A stretch of DNA of 64,000 bases, taken from NCBI RefSeq assembly GCF_014779555.2, contig NZ_CP094357.1, forward strand, positions 5,704,001 to 5,768,000, written 5' to 3'. The DNA comes from Lysobacter capsici (GTDB lineage: Bacteria > Pseudomonadota > Gammaproteobacteria > Xanthomonadales > Xanthomonadaceae). This document shows positions 26,234-35,270 of this stretch, piece after piece; position 1 is the first letter of the stretch, and the number at the start of each line of letters is the position of its first letter. A program made the translations under genes and the position numbers. Below the pieces are notes generated by a model, which ran no database searches, was not told the origin of the DNA, and worked only from the letters and a program-made list of their open reading frames with translations.

Positions 26234-27881
26234 GTCACTGCTCGCCATTTCGATCGCACTCGCCGGCGCCTTCGCGTTCGCGCCGAGCGCGCAAGCCGCC
26301 AACCTCACCCTGATCAACGGCGACGACGGCACCGCCGTGGGCCTCAACGATCCGACTGCGGCCGCTCCGGTCGGCGGCAACCCGGGCGTGTCCATCGGCG
26401 AACAACGTCGCATCGTCTACAAGTACGCGATGGATGCGTGGGGCGCGGTGCTGCAGAGCAACGTCGAGATCAAGGTGTACGCCACCTTCGCCCGCCTGAC
26501 CTGTACCGCCACCGGCGGCACCCTCGGCGCGGCCGGTACCAACTGGATCCTCAACGACTTCCCGGGCGCGATTCCGAACACGCTGTACCACTCCGCGCTC
26601 GCCGATGCGATCGCCGGCGAGGACCTCGTGCCCGACCCGGACGATCCGGCCGACATCTTCTCCCAGTTCAACGGCGACCTCGGCAAGCCGGACTGCCTGG
26701 CGGGTTCGGGCTGGTACCTGGGCCTGGACGGCAAGACCCCGGAAGGCAAGATCAATTTCCTCAACGTGGTCATGCACGAGCTCGGCCACGGTCTGGGCGC
26801 GCAAGGGTTCATCAACAAGAACACCGGCGCGCTGCTCGCGGGTCTGAGCGACGTCTACACCAGCAACGCCTACGACAACGTCCAGAACAAGGCCTTCAAC
26901 GATCCGGCCATGACCGACGCGCTACGCGCCACGGCCATGAAGACCCCGGGCCGCACGGTGTGGAACGGCGCCCAGGTCAACGCTCAGGCGCCGCTGGTCC
27001 TCGACCGGCGCACCGTGCTCAACGTGACCGCGCCGGCCGCGGCCGCGGGCAGTTACGAAATCGGCTTCGCCGACTTCGGCCCGGCCCCGTCGGCGACCAG
27101 CTTCCCGGCCGGTCAGCTGGTGCTGGTCAACGACGGCGTCGCCGCCGCGTCGGTCAGCGACGGTTGCGAAACCCCGTTCGTCAACGCCGCCGCCATCGCC
27201 GGCAAGGTCGCGGTGATCGATCGCGGCACCTGCAACTTCGCGGTCAAGGCCAAGAACGCGCAACTCAACGGCGCGGTCGCGGTGGTGATCGTCAACAACA
27301 CCGGCGGCGTGGCGGGCATGGGCAACTCGGCTCCGCCGATCACCGACATCACCATTCCCACGGTGATGATCTCGCAGGCCGACGGCGGGCTGGTCAAGGC
27401 CAATCTGCCGGCGACGGCGGGCGCGCTGGTCGATCCGAACTTCCTGCAGGGCGCCGACCGCAATGGCCGCACGCGGCTGTACGCGCCGACCGTCGTCGCG
27501 GTCGGCTCGACCTTCTCGCACTTCGACACCGACCTGCAGCCGAACGCGCTGATGGAACCGTTCGATACGCCGGAAGTGCAGGCCCAGTTCGACGTCGATC
27601 TGACCCCGGCGATGTTCGTCGACATCGGTTGGACGCTCAATCCGGGCAACGCGATCCTCGGCACCTGCGACACCACGGTCAAAGCCCTGGAAACGCCCGG
27701 CCTGATCATCGGCGCCAACATCACCGCCGAGAGCAAGCTGTGCGCGACTAACGCCCACGGCAGCCGTGCGCTCTACCTGCGTTGCATCTCCGATCACGCC
27801 ACCGAGTTGCAGCAGATCGGCGCGATCACCACCACGCAGTTGGGCAAGGTGCGTCAGTGCGCGGCGACGGTGCGTCCGTAA
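26226..27881 (+). CDS. Secreted zinc metalloprotease with PA domain
   Basis: The 551-residue precursor begins with a GTG, overlapping the previous gene, and has a signal peptide cleaved near AQA-AN (residue 24). The zincin motif HELGHGLG occupies residues 184-191 (His184, Glu185, His188), and a protease-associated domain follows at about 310-400 with GKVAVIDRGTCNF and VVIVNN. The third metal ligand is not certain. It is probably exported and may degrade proteins outside the cell; a role on the neighbouring adhesin is only a guess. Six C-terminal cysteines could form disulfides. A terminator follows. Confidence 0.82.
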   Translation: MNKSLLAISIALAGAFAFAPSAQAANLTLINGDDGTAVGLNDPTAAAPVGGNPGVSIGEQRRIVYKYAMDAWGAVLQSNVEIKVYATFARLTCTATGGTLGAAGTNWILNDFPGAIPNTLYHSALADAIAGEDLVPDPDDPADIFSQFNGDLGKPDCLAGSGWYLGLDGKTPEGKINFLNVVMHELGHGLGAQGFINKNTGALLAGLSDVYTSNAYDNVQNKAFNDPAMTDALRATAMKTPGRTVWNGAQVNAQAPLVLDRRTVLNVTAPAAAAGSYEIGFADFGPAPSATSFPAGQLVLVNDGVAAASVSDGCETPFVNAAAIAGKVAVIDRGTCNFAVKAKNAQLNGAVAVVIVNNTGGVAGMGNSAPPITDITIPTVMISQADGGLVKANLPATAGALVDPNFLQGADRNGRTRLYAPTVVAVGSTFSHFDTDLQPNALMEPFDTPEVQAQFDVDLTPAMFVDIGWTLNPGNAILGTCDTTVKALETPGLIIGANITAESKLCATNAHGSRALYLRCISDHATELQQIGAITTTQLGKVRQCAATVRP

Positions 27882-27913
27882 GCCTCACGCTGCAAGCATC
27901 GTTATAGCGTTGC

Positions 27914-27943
27914 AAAAACCGGCGCCGCGAGGCGCCGGTTTTC
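27914..27943 (+). terminator. Rho-independent terminator after the protease gene
   Basis: The stem AAACCGGCGCC pairs with GGCGCCGGTTT around a GCGA loop and runs into TTTTC. It ends the two-gene secreted-protein operon. Confidence 0.85.
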
Positions 27944-28057
27944 TTTGCGCCAGCTGAAAGCGCGAAGGTCATGGCGACCTGCGGCACTTGAATTCGCCGC
28001 CGCAGACGCTACGTTGCACCCACAAGGCCAATCCGGCCGCATGCGGAGTACGACACG

Positions 28058-28306
28058 ATGGGATTGATCAGCCTGCTCTGGGGCATTTTCGCGCTGGCGT
28101 GGATGGTCCTGGCCCTGATTCCGTTGCTCGGCTGGGGCAACTGGTTTCTGATTCCGTTCGCCGCGGTCGGCGCGATCATCGCCGCGATCGGCCTGTTGTT
28201 CACCAAGTCTGAAAACAACGGCCGGGCCAAGACCGGCCTGCTGCTCAACGCCATCGTGATCGTGGTCGGCGTGGTCCGTCTCGGCATCGGCGGCGGCATC
28301 ATCTGA
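28058..28306 (+). CDS. Small membrane protein
   Basis: The 82-residue product consists of three hydrophobic segments (about residues 4-22, 28-47 and 58-80) joined by short polar turns, one being TKSENNGRAK. It is not assigned to a family; small proteins of this build are common in xanthomonads. It stands alone between the protease terminator and the convergent ABC transporter genes. Confidence 0.65.
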   Translation: MGLISLLWGIFALAWMVLALIPLLGWGNWFLIPFAAVGAIIAAIGLLFTKSENNGRAKTGLLLNAIVIVVGVVRLGIGGGII

Positions 28307-28434
28307 TCCCTGCTTCACCCGATGCGTTCGCGCTGCGCCGTCGCGATGGCGGCGGCGCAGCGACGATCGATCGCAGTCAGTCGTAGCGCCAGAGTGCGCG
28401 CGACACCGTCGCGCCACCCACCCGAGGCATTCGC

Positions 28435-30024
28435 CTAAACCGATCCGATCACCGCCGGCCGCGCCGCCAGCAGCGCGCGCGTATGCGCGTGCCGCGGTGC
28501 GCTCAGCACCTGCGCGGTCGGCCCGGTCTCGACGATGCGTCCTGCTTCGAGCACGGCGATGCGTTCGGCCACCGCCGCGGCCGCGGCCAGATCGTGAGTC
28601 ACGAACAACAACGCCAGCCCGCGTTCGCGCTTGAGCCGCGCGAGCAAGGCCAGGATCGCCGCGCGATGATGCGCATCCAGCGCCGACACCGCTTCGTCGC
28701 AGACCAACAGATCCGGCGATGTCGCCAACGCGCGCGCGATCGCGATGCGTTGGCGCTGGCCGCCGGAAAACTGATGCGGATACCGATCCAACATCGCCTC
28801 GTCCAGGCCGACATCGCGCAGCAGTTCGGCCGCGCGCGCGCGGCGTGCGGCCTTGTCCAGGTTTCCGTGGATGCGCAAGGGCTCGGCAACGATCTCGGCC
28901 ACGCGCAGACGCGGGTCGAGCGAAGCATACGGATCCTGGAACACCACCCCGGTCCGCGCCCGCAACCGTCGCAAGGCCGCGGCATCCAGCGAGCCCAGAT
29001 CGATCCCGTCGATCGACACGCGTCCCTGCGCACCGCGCAACAACCGCAACAACACACGACCCAAAGTGCTCTTGCCGCTGCCGCTTTCGCCGACCAGGGC
29101 CAGACCTTGGCCGCGCCTTAGTTCGATATCGACCCCATCCAGCGCCGGTCGCGGCGCACGCGGATAGCGCATCGACAAGGCTTCGCCGCGCAGCAACGGC
29201 GGCGTGTCGTTATCGGCCTGCGCCGCCGGCTCGGGCGGCAAGGCGTCGATCCGGTCGGCGGCCAGCAATTCGCGTGTGTACGCATGCGCCGGCGACGCGA
29301 ACACCGTCGCAGTGTCGCCGCGCTCGACCACCTCGCCGCGTTGCAGCACCAGCAACCGCTGCGCATACGCGCCCACCAGCGGCAGGTCGTGACTGATCAG
29401 GAGCAGCGCCAGACCGTCCTCGCGACGCAGCCGATCGAGCAGATCGAGAATGTCGCGGGCGATGCGCGCATCCAGCGCCGAAGTCGGCTCGTCGGCAATC
29501 AACACCCGCGGCTGCGTCGCCAGGGCCAGTGCGATCGCGATGCGCTGACGCTGGCCGCCGGAGAACTGATGCGGATAGCGGCGCAAGGCCGCGGACGGAT
29601 CGGGCAACTGCACGCGTTCGAGCAAGGCCTGCGCCTGGACACCGGCCGCCGTCGCCGACAACCCACGCACCACGCGCAAGGTTTCGTTGAGCTGCGCGCC
29701 GATCCGGCGCAGCGGATGCAAGGCCGCGAGCGGGTCCTGCGGCACCCAGGCCAGGGTGCGGCCGCGCAGTCGCGCATGCGCGGCGCTGGCGATCGCGATG
29801 TCGTCGCCATCGATGTCCAAACGCCCCTGCGCGCGCAACTGCGCCGGCAACAGGCCGAGCAAGGCCAGCGCGGTCAGACTCTTGCCGCTGCCGCTTTCGC
29901 CGACCACGCCCAGGCACTGGCCCGGATGCAGTTCCATATCGAGCGGGCCGAGCAGACGACGCGAGGGCGACGTGCCGCCATCGACTTGGATGCGCAAGCC
30001 ATGCAGCGAAACCAGCGCGTTCAT
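28435..30024 (-). CDS. Double-ATPase of a peptide-type ABC transporter (YejF/DppDF-like)
   Basis: The 529-residue protein contains two complete nucleotide-binding domains in one chain. Each has Walker A GESGSGKS, the signature SGGQRQRIAIA, and a Walker B ending DEPTSALD (first) or DEAVSALD (second). This is the layout of YejF-type fused ATPases that power oligopeptide, nickel or microcin uptake. The start overlaps the permease stop as ATGA, so the two are made together. The partner permease (OppB/YejB type) and a binding protein are not in this window. Confidence 0.9.
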   Translation of the reverse strand: MNALVSLHGLRIQVDGGTSPSRRLLGPLDMELHPGQCLGVVGESGSGKSLTALALLGLLPAQLRAQGRLDIDGDDIAIASAAHARLRGRTLAWVPQDPLAALHPLRRIGAQLNETLRVVRGLSATAAGVQAQALLERVQLPDPSAALRRYPHQFSGGQRQRIAIALALATQPRVLIADEPTSALDARIARDILDLLDRLRREDGLALLLISHDLPLVGAYAQRLLVLQRGEVVERGDTATVFASPAHAYTRELLAADRIDALPPEPAAQADNDTPPLLRGEALSMRYPRAPRPALDGVDIELRRGQGLALVGESGSGKSTLGRVLLRLLRGAQGRVSIDGIDLGSLDAAALRRLRARTGVVFQDPYASLDPRLRVAEIVAEPLRIHGNLDKAARRARAAELLRDVGLDEAMLDRYPHQFSGGQRQRIAIARALATSPDLLVCDEAVSALDAHHRAAILALLARLKRERGLALLFVTHDLAAAAAVAERIAVLEAGRIVETGPTAQVLSAPRHAHTRALLAARPAVIGSV

Positions 30025-30878
30025 GCGGCCGCGGCCTGACGCGGCGCATCGCCCTGCGGCGAACGATGCACATCGAGCCAATCGCGCAACCCGTCGCCGA
30101 GAAACTGGAACGCGGCCAGCGTCGTCACCAGAAAGCCCGCCGGGAACAACAAGGTCCATGGCGCGCTGTCGAGTTCCTGCACGCCCTCGGCGAGCAGGCC
30201 GCCCCAACTGGAAGACGGCTCGTCGATCGACAGCCCGAGAAAGCCCAGGAAACTTTCGACCAGGATCGCCTGCGGCAGGATCAAACCCAAATACACGAAC
30301 GCCAGCGGCATCAGATTCGGCAGCACATGCCAGCGCAGGCGCTGGCCGAAGCTCGCCCCGGCCGCCTGCGCCGCGAGCACGAACGGCGCCTCGCGCAGCC
30401 GCGCGGCCTCCGCGCGCATGACCCGGGCCAGATCGATCCAGACATAACCGCCGATCGCCGCCAGCAACAGCAGCAGCGAACGTTCGAACAAGGTCAGCAG
30501 CAGGATCACCACCAACAGGAACGGCAACGCCGAGAACACGTCGAGCACCCGCACCATCAGCCGTTCGACCCAGCCGCCCGCGAGCCCGGCGATCGCGCCG
30601 TAGCCCAGCCCGATCACCAGCGCGACCACGCTGGCCAGCAAGCCGATGCCCAACGACAAGCGCCCGCCGGCCAGAGTGCGCGCGAACACGTCGCGGCCGA
30701 TCGCATCGGTGCCGAACCAATGCCCGGCGGTCCCGGGCCGGGCCGACAGCGCGTCCCAGTCGGGCAGGATCGCGCCGTAGCGGCCGAGCAGGGGCGCCAG
30801 CCAGCACAGCGCCGCCAGCGCGGCGAGAACCAACAGGCAAGTGCGCGCCAGCGGCGGCAGGGACATGAACGATCGCAT
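30021..30878 (-). CDS. OppC/YejE-type ABC permease
   Basis: The 285-residue inner-membrane protein has one N-terminal helix, a periplasmic segment containing HWFGTDAIGRDVFAR (the OppC TDxxGRD signature) and a five-helix permease domain with the EAARLREAPF loop that contacts the ATPase. The substrate is unknown. Starts at MRSFMSLPP; a second ATG four codons later is possible. A palindromic repeat lies directly upstream where an OppB-type gene would be expected. Confidence 0.88.
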   Translation of the reverse strand: MRSFMSLPPLARTCLLVLAALAALCWLAPLLGRYGAILPDWDALSARPGTAGHWFGTDAIGRDVFARTLAGGRLSLGIGLLASVVALVIGLGYGAIAGLAGGWVERLMVRVLDVFSALPFLLVVILLLTLFERSLLLLLAAIGGYVWIDLARVMRAEAARLREAPFVLAAQAAGASFGQRLRWHVLPNLMPLAFVYLGLILPQAILVESFLGFLGLSIDEPSSSWGGLLAEGVQELDSAPWTLLFPAGFLVTTLAAFQFLGDGLRDWLDVHRSPQGDAPRQAAAA

Positions 30879-30928
30879 TGCCGCGCATCGTACCTGCTCC
30901 AGACCGCGCCGGAGCTGGGTTTCCCCCT

Positions 30929-31024
30929 GTAGGAGCGGCGCAAGCCGCGACCGCGAAACCACAGCTGCGACGAAACTTTCGGTGTAACCGCGATATCGCG
31001 GTCGCGGCTCACGCCGCTCCTACC
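30929..31024. repeat. REP-like inverted pair, family C, copy 1
   Basis: The left end reads CTGTAGGAGCGGCGCAAGCC and the right end is its near inverse (GGCTCACGCCGCTCCTAC), about 50 bases apart, so the whole can fold into one long hairpin. A single half copy occurs at 61371-61405. GTAGGAGCGGC-type repeats are widespread in xanthomonads and pseudomonads. Confidence 0.75.
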
Positions 31025-31099
31025 CTCGCCCCCGGCACATGCCGGGTGGTCATAAGCAGATGAAGCAATACCTTTTCCCCTGGCCCGCGCGCCCGGCCA

Positions 31100-31123
31100 C
31101 ATTCCCTACATGGTGAATGGGAA
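31100..31123. promoter_or_regulatory. Candidate operator overlapping the Rrf2 gene start
   Basis: CATTC and GAATG form a 5-bp inverted repeat with a 10-base spacer whose inner bases are partly paired, and a TTCCC/GGGAA pair overlaps it, ending against the start codon. Rrf2 regulators often bind such sites and repress their own gene. Assignment is by position and symmetry only. Confidence 0.35.
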
Positions 31124-31642
31124 ATGCTGACGATGAAGGCCAAGTACGCCCTGCGCGCGATGTGCGCGCTCGCGCGCGCCGAGCACGCCCGGCGCCCGAC
31201 CGACCCCGCGCTGGTCCCGCGGCCGCGCCGCGAGCGGCTGCAGGCGCGCACCATCGCCGAACACAGCGGCGCGCCGAGCAAGTTCCTCGAAACCATCCTG
31301 GTCGACCTGCGCCAGGCCGGTTTCATCGACAGCCGGCGCGGCCAGAAGGGCGGCCACGCCCTCGCCCGCCCGGCCGACCAGATCATGGTCGGCGACCTGA
31401 TCCGCGCCATCGACGGCCCGCTGGCGCCGGTGCGCTGCGCCAGCGTCAGCGCCTATCAGGCCTGCGCGGACTGCCCCGACCCGGACGCCTGCAGCCTGCG
31501 CTCGCTGATGCGCGAGGCGCGCGATGCGATCTCCGACGTGCTCGACCGGCGCAGCCTGCGCGAACTCGCGCTGGCGCCGGACTTTCTCGCCGCCTTGCCG
31601 ATCGCCGAAGCGAGCCTGAGTCTCGACGGAGGCCTGTCGTGA
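31124..31642 (+). CDS. Rrf2-family transcription regulator
   Basis: The 172-residue protein has the Rrf2 winged helix (KAKYALRAM near residue 5; APSKFLETIL at 50-59; GGHALARP in the wing). Four cysteines, at 105, 114, 117 and 123, follow with C-x8-C-x2-C-x5-C spacing, unlike the usual IscR or NsrR pattern, and could hold a metal or Fe-S cluster. A 20-residue insertion rich in Arg and Pro (about 22-40) lies between helices. It overlaps the DUF2292 gene and precedes sulfate uptake genes, so a CymR/CysR-like role in sulfur control is plausible. An ATG three codons later is an alternative start. Confidence 0.85.
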   Translation: MLTMKAKYALRAMCALARAEHARRPTDPALVPRPRRERLQARTIAEHSGAPSKFLETILVDLRQAGFIDSRRGQKGGHALARPADQIMVGDLIRAIDGPLAPVRCASVSAYQACADCPDPDACSLRSLMREARDAISDVLDRRSLRELALAPDFLAALPIAEASLSLDGGLS

Positions 31643-31920
31643 ACCGCGGCCCGGGCGCGAAACCGAAAGCCGCGTCGACGCGCAAACGCGCCACCACCGA
31701 CGATGCGCAACAAGTCTCGACCGTGCGCTACCCGATCGCCCGCGACCCGGAACCCGAGATCAACATCGTCAACCTCAGCGATACCGAATACGTGTTGTTG
31801 AACGCGGTGCGCGAACTGCGCGCGGGCCGGATCGAAGTCGTCATCCAGGGTTCGCGCATCGTCGAGATCACCCGCACCCAGCGGGTCGAGGTCGACGCGG
31901 CGCAGGAGTCGTGGGCGTAA
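31639..31920 (+). CDS. DUF2292 (YezD-like) small protein
   Basis: The 93-residue protein ends in a domain LLNAVRELRAGRIEVVIQGSRIVEITRTQR that fits DUF2292, a family typified by Bacillus YezD and often located near sulfur-assimilation genes. The N-terminal 50 residues are basic and likely disordered. The GTG start is chosen because it overlaps the TGA of the regulator gene. Function is unknown; context suggests a link to sulfur limitation. Confidence 0.75.
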   Translation: MNRGPGAKPKAASTRKRATTDDAQQVSTVRYPIARDPEPEINIVNLSDTEYVLLNAVRELRAGRIEVVIQGSRIVEITRTQRVEVDAAQESWA

Positions 31921-32049
31921 GCAACACCGTCAATTGAACGACCGCCCGCGGGGAAGCGGACGGTGGTTCGCGACATCGCGGTCAAGGGGTTCGGCGCTGG
32001 GCATTCGCGCCTCGATTGTTTTCACCGCTTTTGTTTTCTCCACTCAGTG

Positions 32050-32065
32050 CGTGGACCCATCCACG
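32050..32065. promoter_or_regulatory. Perfect palindrome upstream of the porin gene
   Basis: CGTGGA, spacer CCCA, then TCCACG form a 6-bp inverted repeat 26 bases before the porin start. It could be an operator or the base of an RNA hairpin in the leader. No regulator can be assigned. Confidence 0.3.
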
Positions 32066-32091
32066 TCCGTCATCGATCGAAGGAGCACGTC

Positions 32092-33552
32092 ATGCAAACC
32101 CGGGTTCGACCTGCGCTCAACGCGCGCACCGCGACCGTCTCGTTGTGGAGCGCGCTGGCCTGCGCGCTCGCCCTGCCGGTTCACGCACAGTCGAACGAGC
32201 TCACCGTCGAGCAGCTGGCCCAGCGCCTGCGCGCGATCGAGCAACGCCTGGGCGGCGGCGAGGCGATCGCCAATGCCTCCGCCGACAGCGGCAATCTCAG
32301 CGATCTCGACCAACGCCTGCGGGTGATCGAACGCAAACTCGAACTGCAGGCCGAGGAAAACGCCGCGCGCGTCGCCAGCACGCCGGTGGTATCGCTCAGC
32401 GCCAGCAAGGGCCTGTCGGTGAAATCGCCGCCGCCGGGCGATGTCGAACTCAAGTTCAAGGCGCTGGTGCAGGCCGACGGCCGTTTCTTCATCGACGACA
32501 GACAACTGCCGCAGAACGACACCTTCCTGTTCCGCCGGATCATGCCGACCATCGAAGGCACCTGGGGCCCGCTGATCGGTTTCCGCCTCACGCCCGAATT
32601 CGCCGGCGACAGCGCGACCATCGCCGATGCGTATTTCGATCTGAAGTTCGATCCGCGCGCGACCGTGCGGATCGGCAAGTTCAAGAGCCCGGTTGGCCTG
32701 GAACGTCTGCAATCCAGCGGCTCCACCGGCTTGATCGAACTGGGCTTGGCGTCGGAACTCACGCCCAACCGCGACTTGGGCGTGCAGCTGCAGGGCGAAC
32801 TCGCCGGCTCGACGGTGTCGTATGCGCTGGGCGTGTTCAACGGCGCGGTCGACGGCCGCGACAGCCCGACCGTCAACCCCGACAACGAATTCGAACTCGC
32901 CGGCCGGGTGTTCGTCGAACCGTGGAAGAACGCGAGCAACGCGCTGTCGGGCCTGGGCTTCGGTGTGGCCGCGAGCAGCGGCGACCGCCGCGGCAACGGC
33001 AACAACTTCCTGCCGCGCTACCGCACCCCGGGCCAGACCCAGTTCTTCAACTACCGCAGCGCGGTGCTCGCCGACGGCGCGCAGACGCGCTGGTCGCCGC
33101 AGGCGTTCTACTACCGCAACGGCCTGAGCCTGCTCGGCGAATACGTCAGCTCCAGCCAGGACGTGCGCGTCGGCGCGTTCGCCGACGAACTCGAACACAC
33201 CGCCTGGCAGCTCACCGCCGGCTACGTGCTGACCGGCGAAGACGCCGGCTACAAGGGCGTGGCTCGGCCTAACCAACCTTTTACGCTCGGTGCCGCAGGC
33301 TGGGGCGCGTTTGAACTGGTTGCGCGCTACGGCCGCCTGGAGATCGACGACGACGCCTTCCCGCGTTACGCCGACCGCAACGCCGTCGCCGCGGCCGCGC
33401 GTTCGTGGGGACTGGGCTTGAACTGGTACCTGACCGGCAACCTCAAGCTCGTCGCCAACTACACCCAGACTCAGTTCGATGGCGGCGCCGCCGCCGGACG
33501 CGACCGGGAAGACGAAAAAGCCTTCTTCACCCGCGCCCAGCTCGCATTCTGA
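32092..33552 (+). CDS. Phosphate/sulfate-selective porin, OprO/OprP family
   Basis: The 486-residue outer-membrane protein has a signal peptide (cleavage near VHA-QS, residue 32), a short periplasmic coiled-coil (about 37-95, two heptad blocks separated by a polar loop) and a barrel of about 16 strands ending FFTRAQLAF with terminal Phe. The fold and the LKFKALVQADGRFF start of the barrel match the OprO/P family. Located directly before the sulfate-binding protein, it probably brings in sulfate or sulfonates. Good AAGGAG site seven bases from the ATG. Confidence 0.85.
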   Translation: MQTRVRPALNARTATVSLWSALACALALPVHAQSNELTVEQLAQRLRAIEQRLGGGEAIANASADSGNLSDLDQRLRVIERKLELQAEENAARVASTPVVSLSASKGLSVKSPPPGDVELKFKALVQADGRFFIDDRQLPQNDTFLFRRIMPTIEGTWGPLIGFRLTPEFAGDSATIADAYFDLKFDPRATVRIGKFKSPVGLERLQSSGSTGLIELGLASELTPNRDLGVQLQGELAGSTVSYALGVFNGAVDGRDSPTVNPDNEFELAGRVFVEPWKNASNALSGLGFGVAASSGDRRGNGNNFLPRYRTPGQTQFFNYRSAVLADGAQTRWSPQAFYYRNGLSLLGEYVSSSQDVRVGAFADELEHTAWQLTAGYVLTGEDAGYKGVARPNQPFTLGAAGWGAFELVARYGRLEIDDDAFPRYADRNAVAAAARSWGLGLNWYLTGNLKLVANYTQTQFDGGAAAGRDREDEKAFFTRAQLAF

Positions 33553-33585
33553 TTTGACCTCGCCCTTCCCTCACAGGAGCTACCG

Positions 33586-34590
33586 ATGAAAACCGCACTC
33601 CGATTGACCCTGCTGGCCCTGGCGCTCGCCGCCGCGGGCACGGTCTCGGCCAAGGACACCGACCTGCTCAACGTGTCCTACGACCCCACCCGCGAGTTCT
33701 ACGCCGAGGTCAATCAAGTCTTCGCCGCGCAATGGAAACAGCAGACCGGCGAAACCCTCAACATCCGCGCCTCGCACGGCGGCTCGGGCAAGCAGGCGCG
33801 CGCGGTCGTCGACGGGCTGGAAGCCGACGTGGTCACGCTCGCCCTGGCCGGCGACATCGACACCATCGCCAACGCCAAGCAGCTGCCCGCCAACTGGCAA
33901 TCGCGTTTGCCGCACCAGAGCTCGCCCTACACCTCGACCATCGTGTTCCTGGTGCGCAAGGGCAACCCGAAGGGCATCAAGGACTGGGACGATTTGATCA
34001 AACCCGGCGTCGCGGTGATCACCCCGAACCCGAAGACCTCCGGCGGCGCGCGCTGGAATTATCTCGCCGCGTGGGCGTATGCCTCGACCAAGTTCCGCGA
34101 CGGCGACAAGGTCGTCGACTTCCTCACCAGCCTGTTCAAGAACGTCCCCGTGCTCGACACCGGCGCGCGCGGCTCGACCACCACCTTCGTCGACCGCAAG
34201 ATCGGCGACGTGCTGATCGCCTGGGAAAACGAAGCCCTGCTGACCCTGGAACAAGCCAACACCCGCGGCCAGTTCGAAGTCGTCATCCCGAGCCTGAGCA
34301 TCAAGGCCGAACCGCCGGTGGCCTGGGTCGACAAGAACGTCGACAAACACGGCACCCGCAAACAAGCCGAAGCCTACCTGCGCTTCCTCTACACCCCCGA
34401 AGGCCAGCGCTTGGCCGCCAAACACGGCTACCGCCCGGCCGAACCCGACAAGGTCCCGGCGGCGGAACTGGCGAAGTTCCCGCAGGTGAAACAGGTAACC
34501 ATCGACGGCGCGTTCGGGGGCTGGAAGAAGGCGCAGGCGGCGCATTTTTCGGATGGCGGGTTTTTTGACAAGATTTATTTGCCGAAGTGA
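33586..34590 (+). CDS. sbp: Sulfate ABC transporter substrate-binding protein
   Basis: The 334-residue periplasmic protein has a signal peptide cleaved near VSA-KD (residue 22) and the Sbp/CysP family segments [24 protein letters not shown] and [16 protein letters not shown] that form the anion pocket. It delivers sulfate to the CysTWA importer encoded further downstream. It lies 33 bases behind the porin gene, so both are probably in one transcript that ends at the following terminator. Confidence 0.92.
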   Translation: MKTALRLTLLALALAAAGTVSAKDTDLLNVSYDPTREFYAEVNQVFAAQWKQQTGETLNIRASHGGSGKQARAVVDGLEADVVTLALAGDIDTIANAKQLPANWQSRLPHQSSPYTSTIVFLVRKGNPKGIKDWDDLIKPGVAVITPNPKTSGGARWNYLAAWAYASTKFRDGDKVVDFLTSLFKNVPVLDTGARGSTTTFVDRKIGDVLIAWENEALLTLEQANTRGQFEVVIPSLSIKAEPPVAWVDKNVDKHGTRKQAEAYLRFLYTPEGQRLAAKHGYRPAEPDKVPAAELAKFPQVKQVTIDGAFGGWKKAQAAHFSDGGFFDKIYLPK

Positions 34591-34615
34591 TCGACTTAAG
34601 CCCATAGCCACCCCA

Positions 34616-34655
34616 GCAAACGACAAGGCCCGCCGAAGCGGGCCTTGTCGTTTGC
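34616..34655 (+). terminator. Strong hairpin after sbp
   Basis: An 18-bp perfect stem (GCAAACGACAAGGCCCGC and its complement) with a CGAA loop ends in TTTGC. It separates sbp from the permease genes and is symmetrical enough to act in both directions. Confidence 0.8.
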
Positions 34656-34793
34656 CGGGGTGTTCAAACCCGGAAAAACCCAACGAACTGCTCAATAAGC
34701 GCCCCCAATAGTTCTGTGGGACATCTTCGCAACTGATATATGCTCGCCTGTTCCGCGCCCGATCATCTTACGTTTCGTTGCCACCGATTGACG

Positions 34794-35270
34794 CTACAGA
34801 ATCGAGGAGCAGTCGGCTGCCATATTCATGCCTTCACGGTGCTTAAGCACAAATGCCTCGACGACATTTGGCCGAGTCGGAACGGCACCTTTTACAGGCT
34901 GCTCCCAGGACTCCTTGAATCGAGGATACAACCGCCCTCGAAACGATACGACATCTGGAGCGCGCTGATCTGCATCTACCATCGTAAGCACTGACAGCAC
35001 TATCGGCCCATTGATCAGTGTCAGGACCGGCACCCCTTTGCAATCGAATTGGATTGAATGCGACGCTGGATCGCCGGCTATCAATTCGATGCCCTTAAGT
35101 CTTAATGAAGCCTCCGCGTCGATGGCCTCTGCGCGAACTTGTGCGAACTCGTCAGCCGTCAATGGCATGAATGTTTGATGGTCAGCTTCAACAGAGACCG
35201 GGAAAAATACCCAGGCCAGAGCCAGGAAGCAAAGCCCGGTCGCAACACAGCCAGCAATTTTTGTTTTCAT
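34794..35270 (-). CDS. Exported protein of unknown function, low GC
   Basis: The 158-residue product starts with an N-terminal hydrophobic segment (about residues 6-24, a signal peptide or anchor), then a region rich in Asp and Glu with two further cysteines. I do not recognise it. Its codons end in A or T far more often than those of its neighbours, and it lies opposite to and within the sulfate transport genes, between sbp and cysT. This points to later insertion. No homologous flanks or mobile genes were seen. Confidence 0.6.
   Translation of the reverse strand: MKTKIAGCVATGLCFLALAWVFFPVSVEADHQTFMPLTADEFAQVRAEAIDAEASLRLKGIELIAGDPASHSIQFDCKGVPVLTLINGPIVLSVLTMVDADQRAPDVVSFRGRLYPRFKESWEQPVKGAVPTRPNVVEAFVLKHREGMNMAADCSSIL

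Noticed and set aside
28435-30888. An 817-codon reading joining permease and ATPase
   Set aside because: The first part is out of frame with the true permease. The ATPase begins at the ATG at 30024, and the permease has its own frame ending at 30021.
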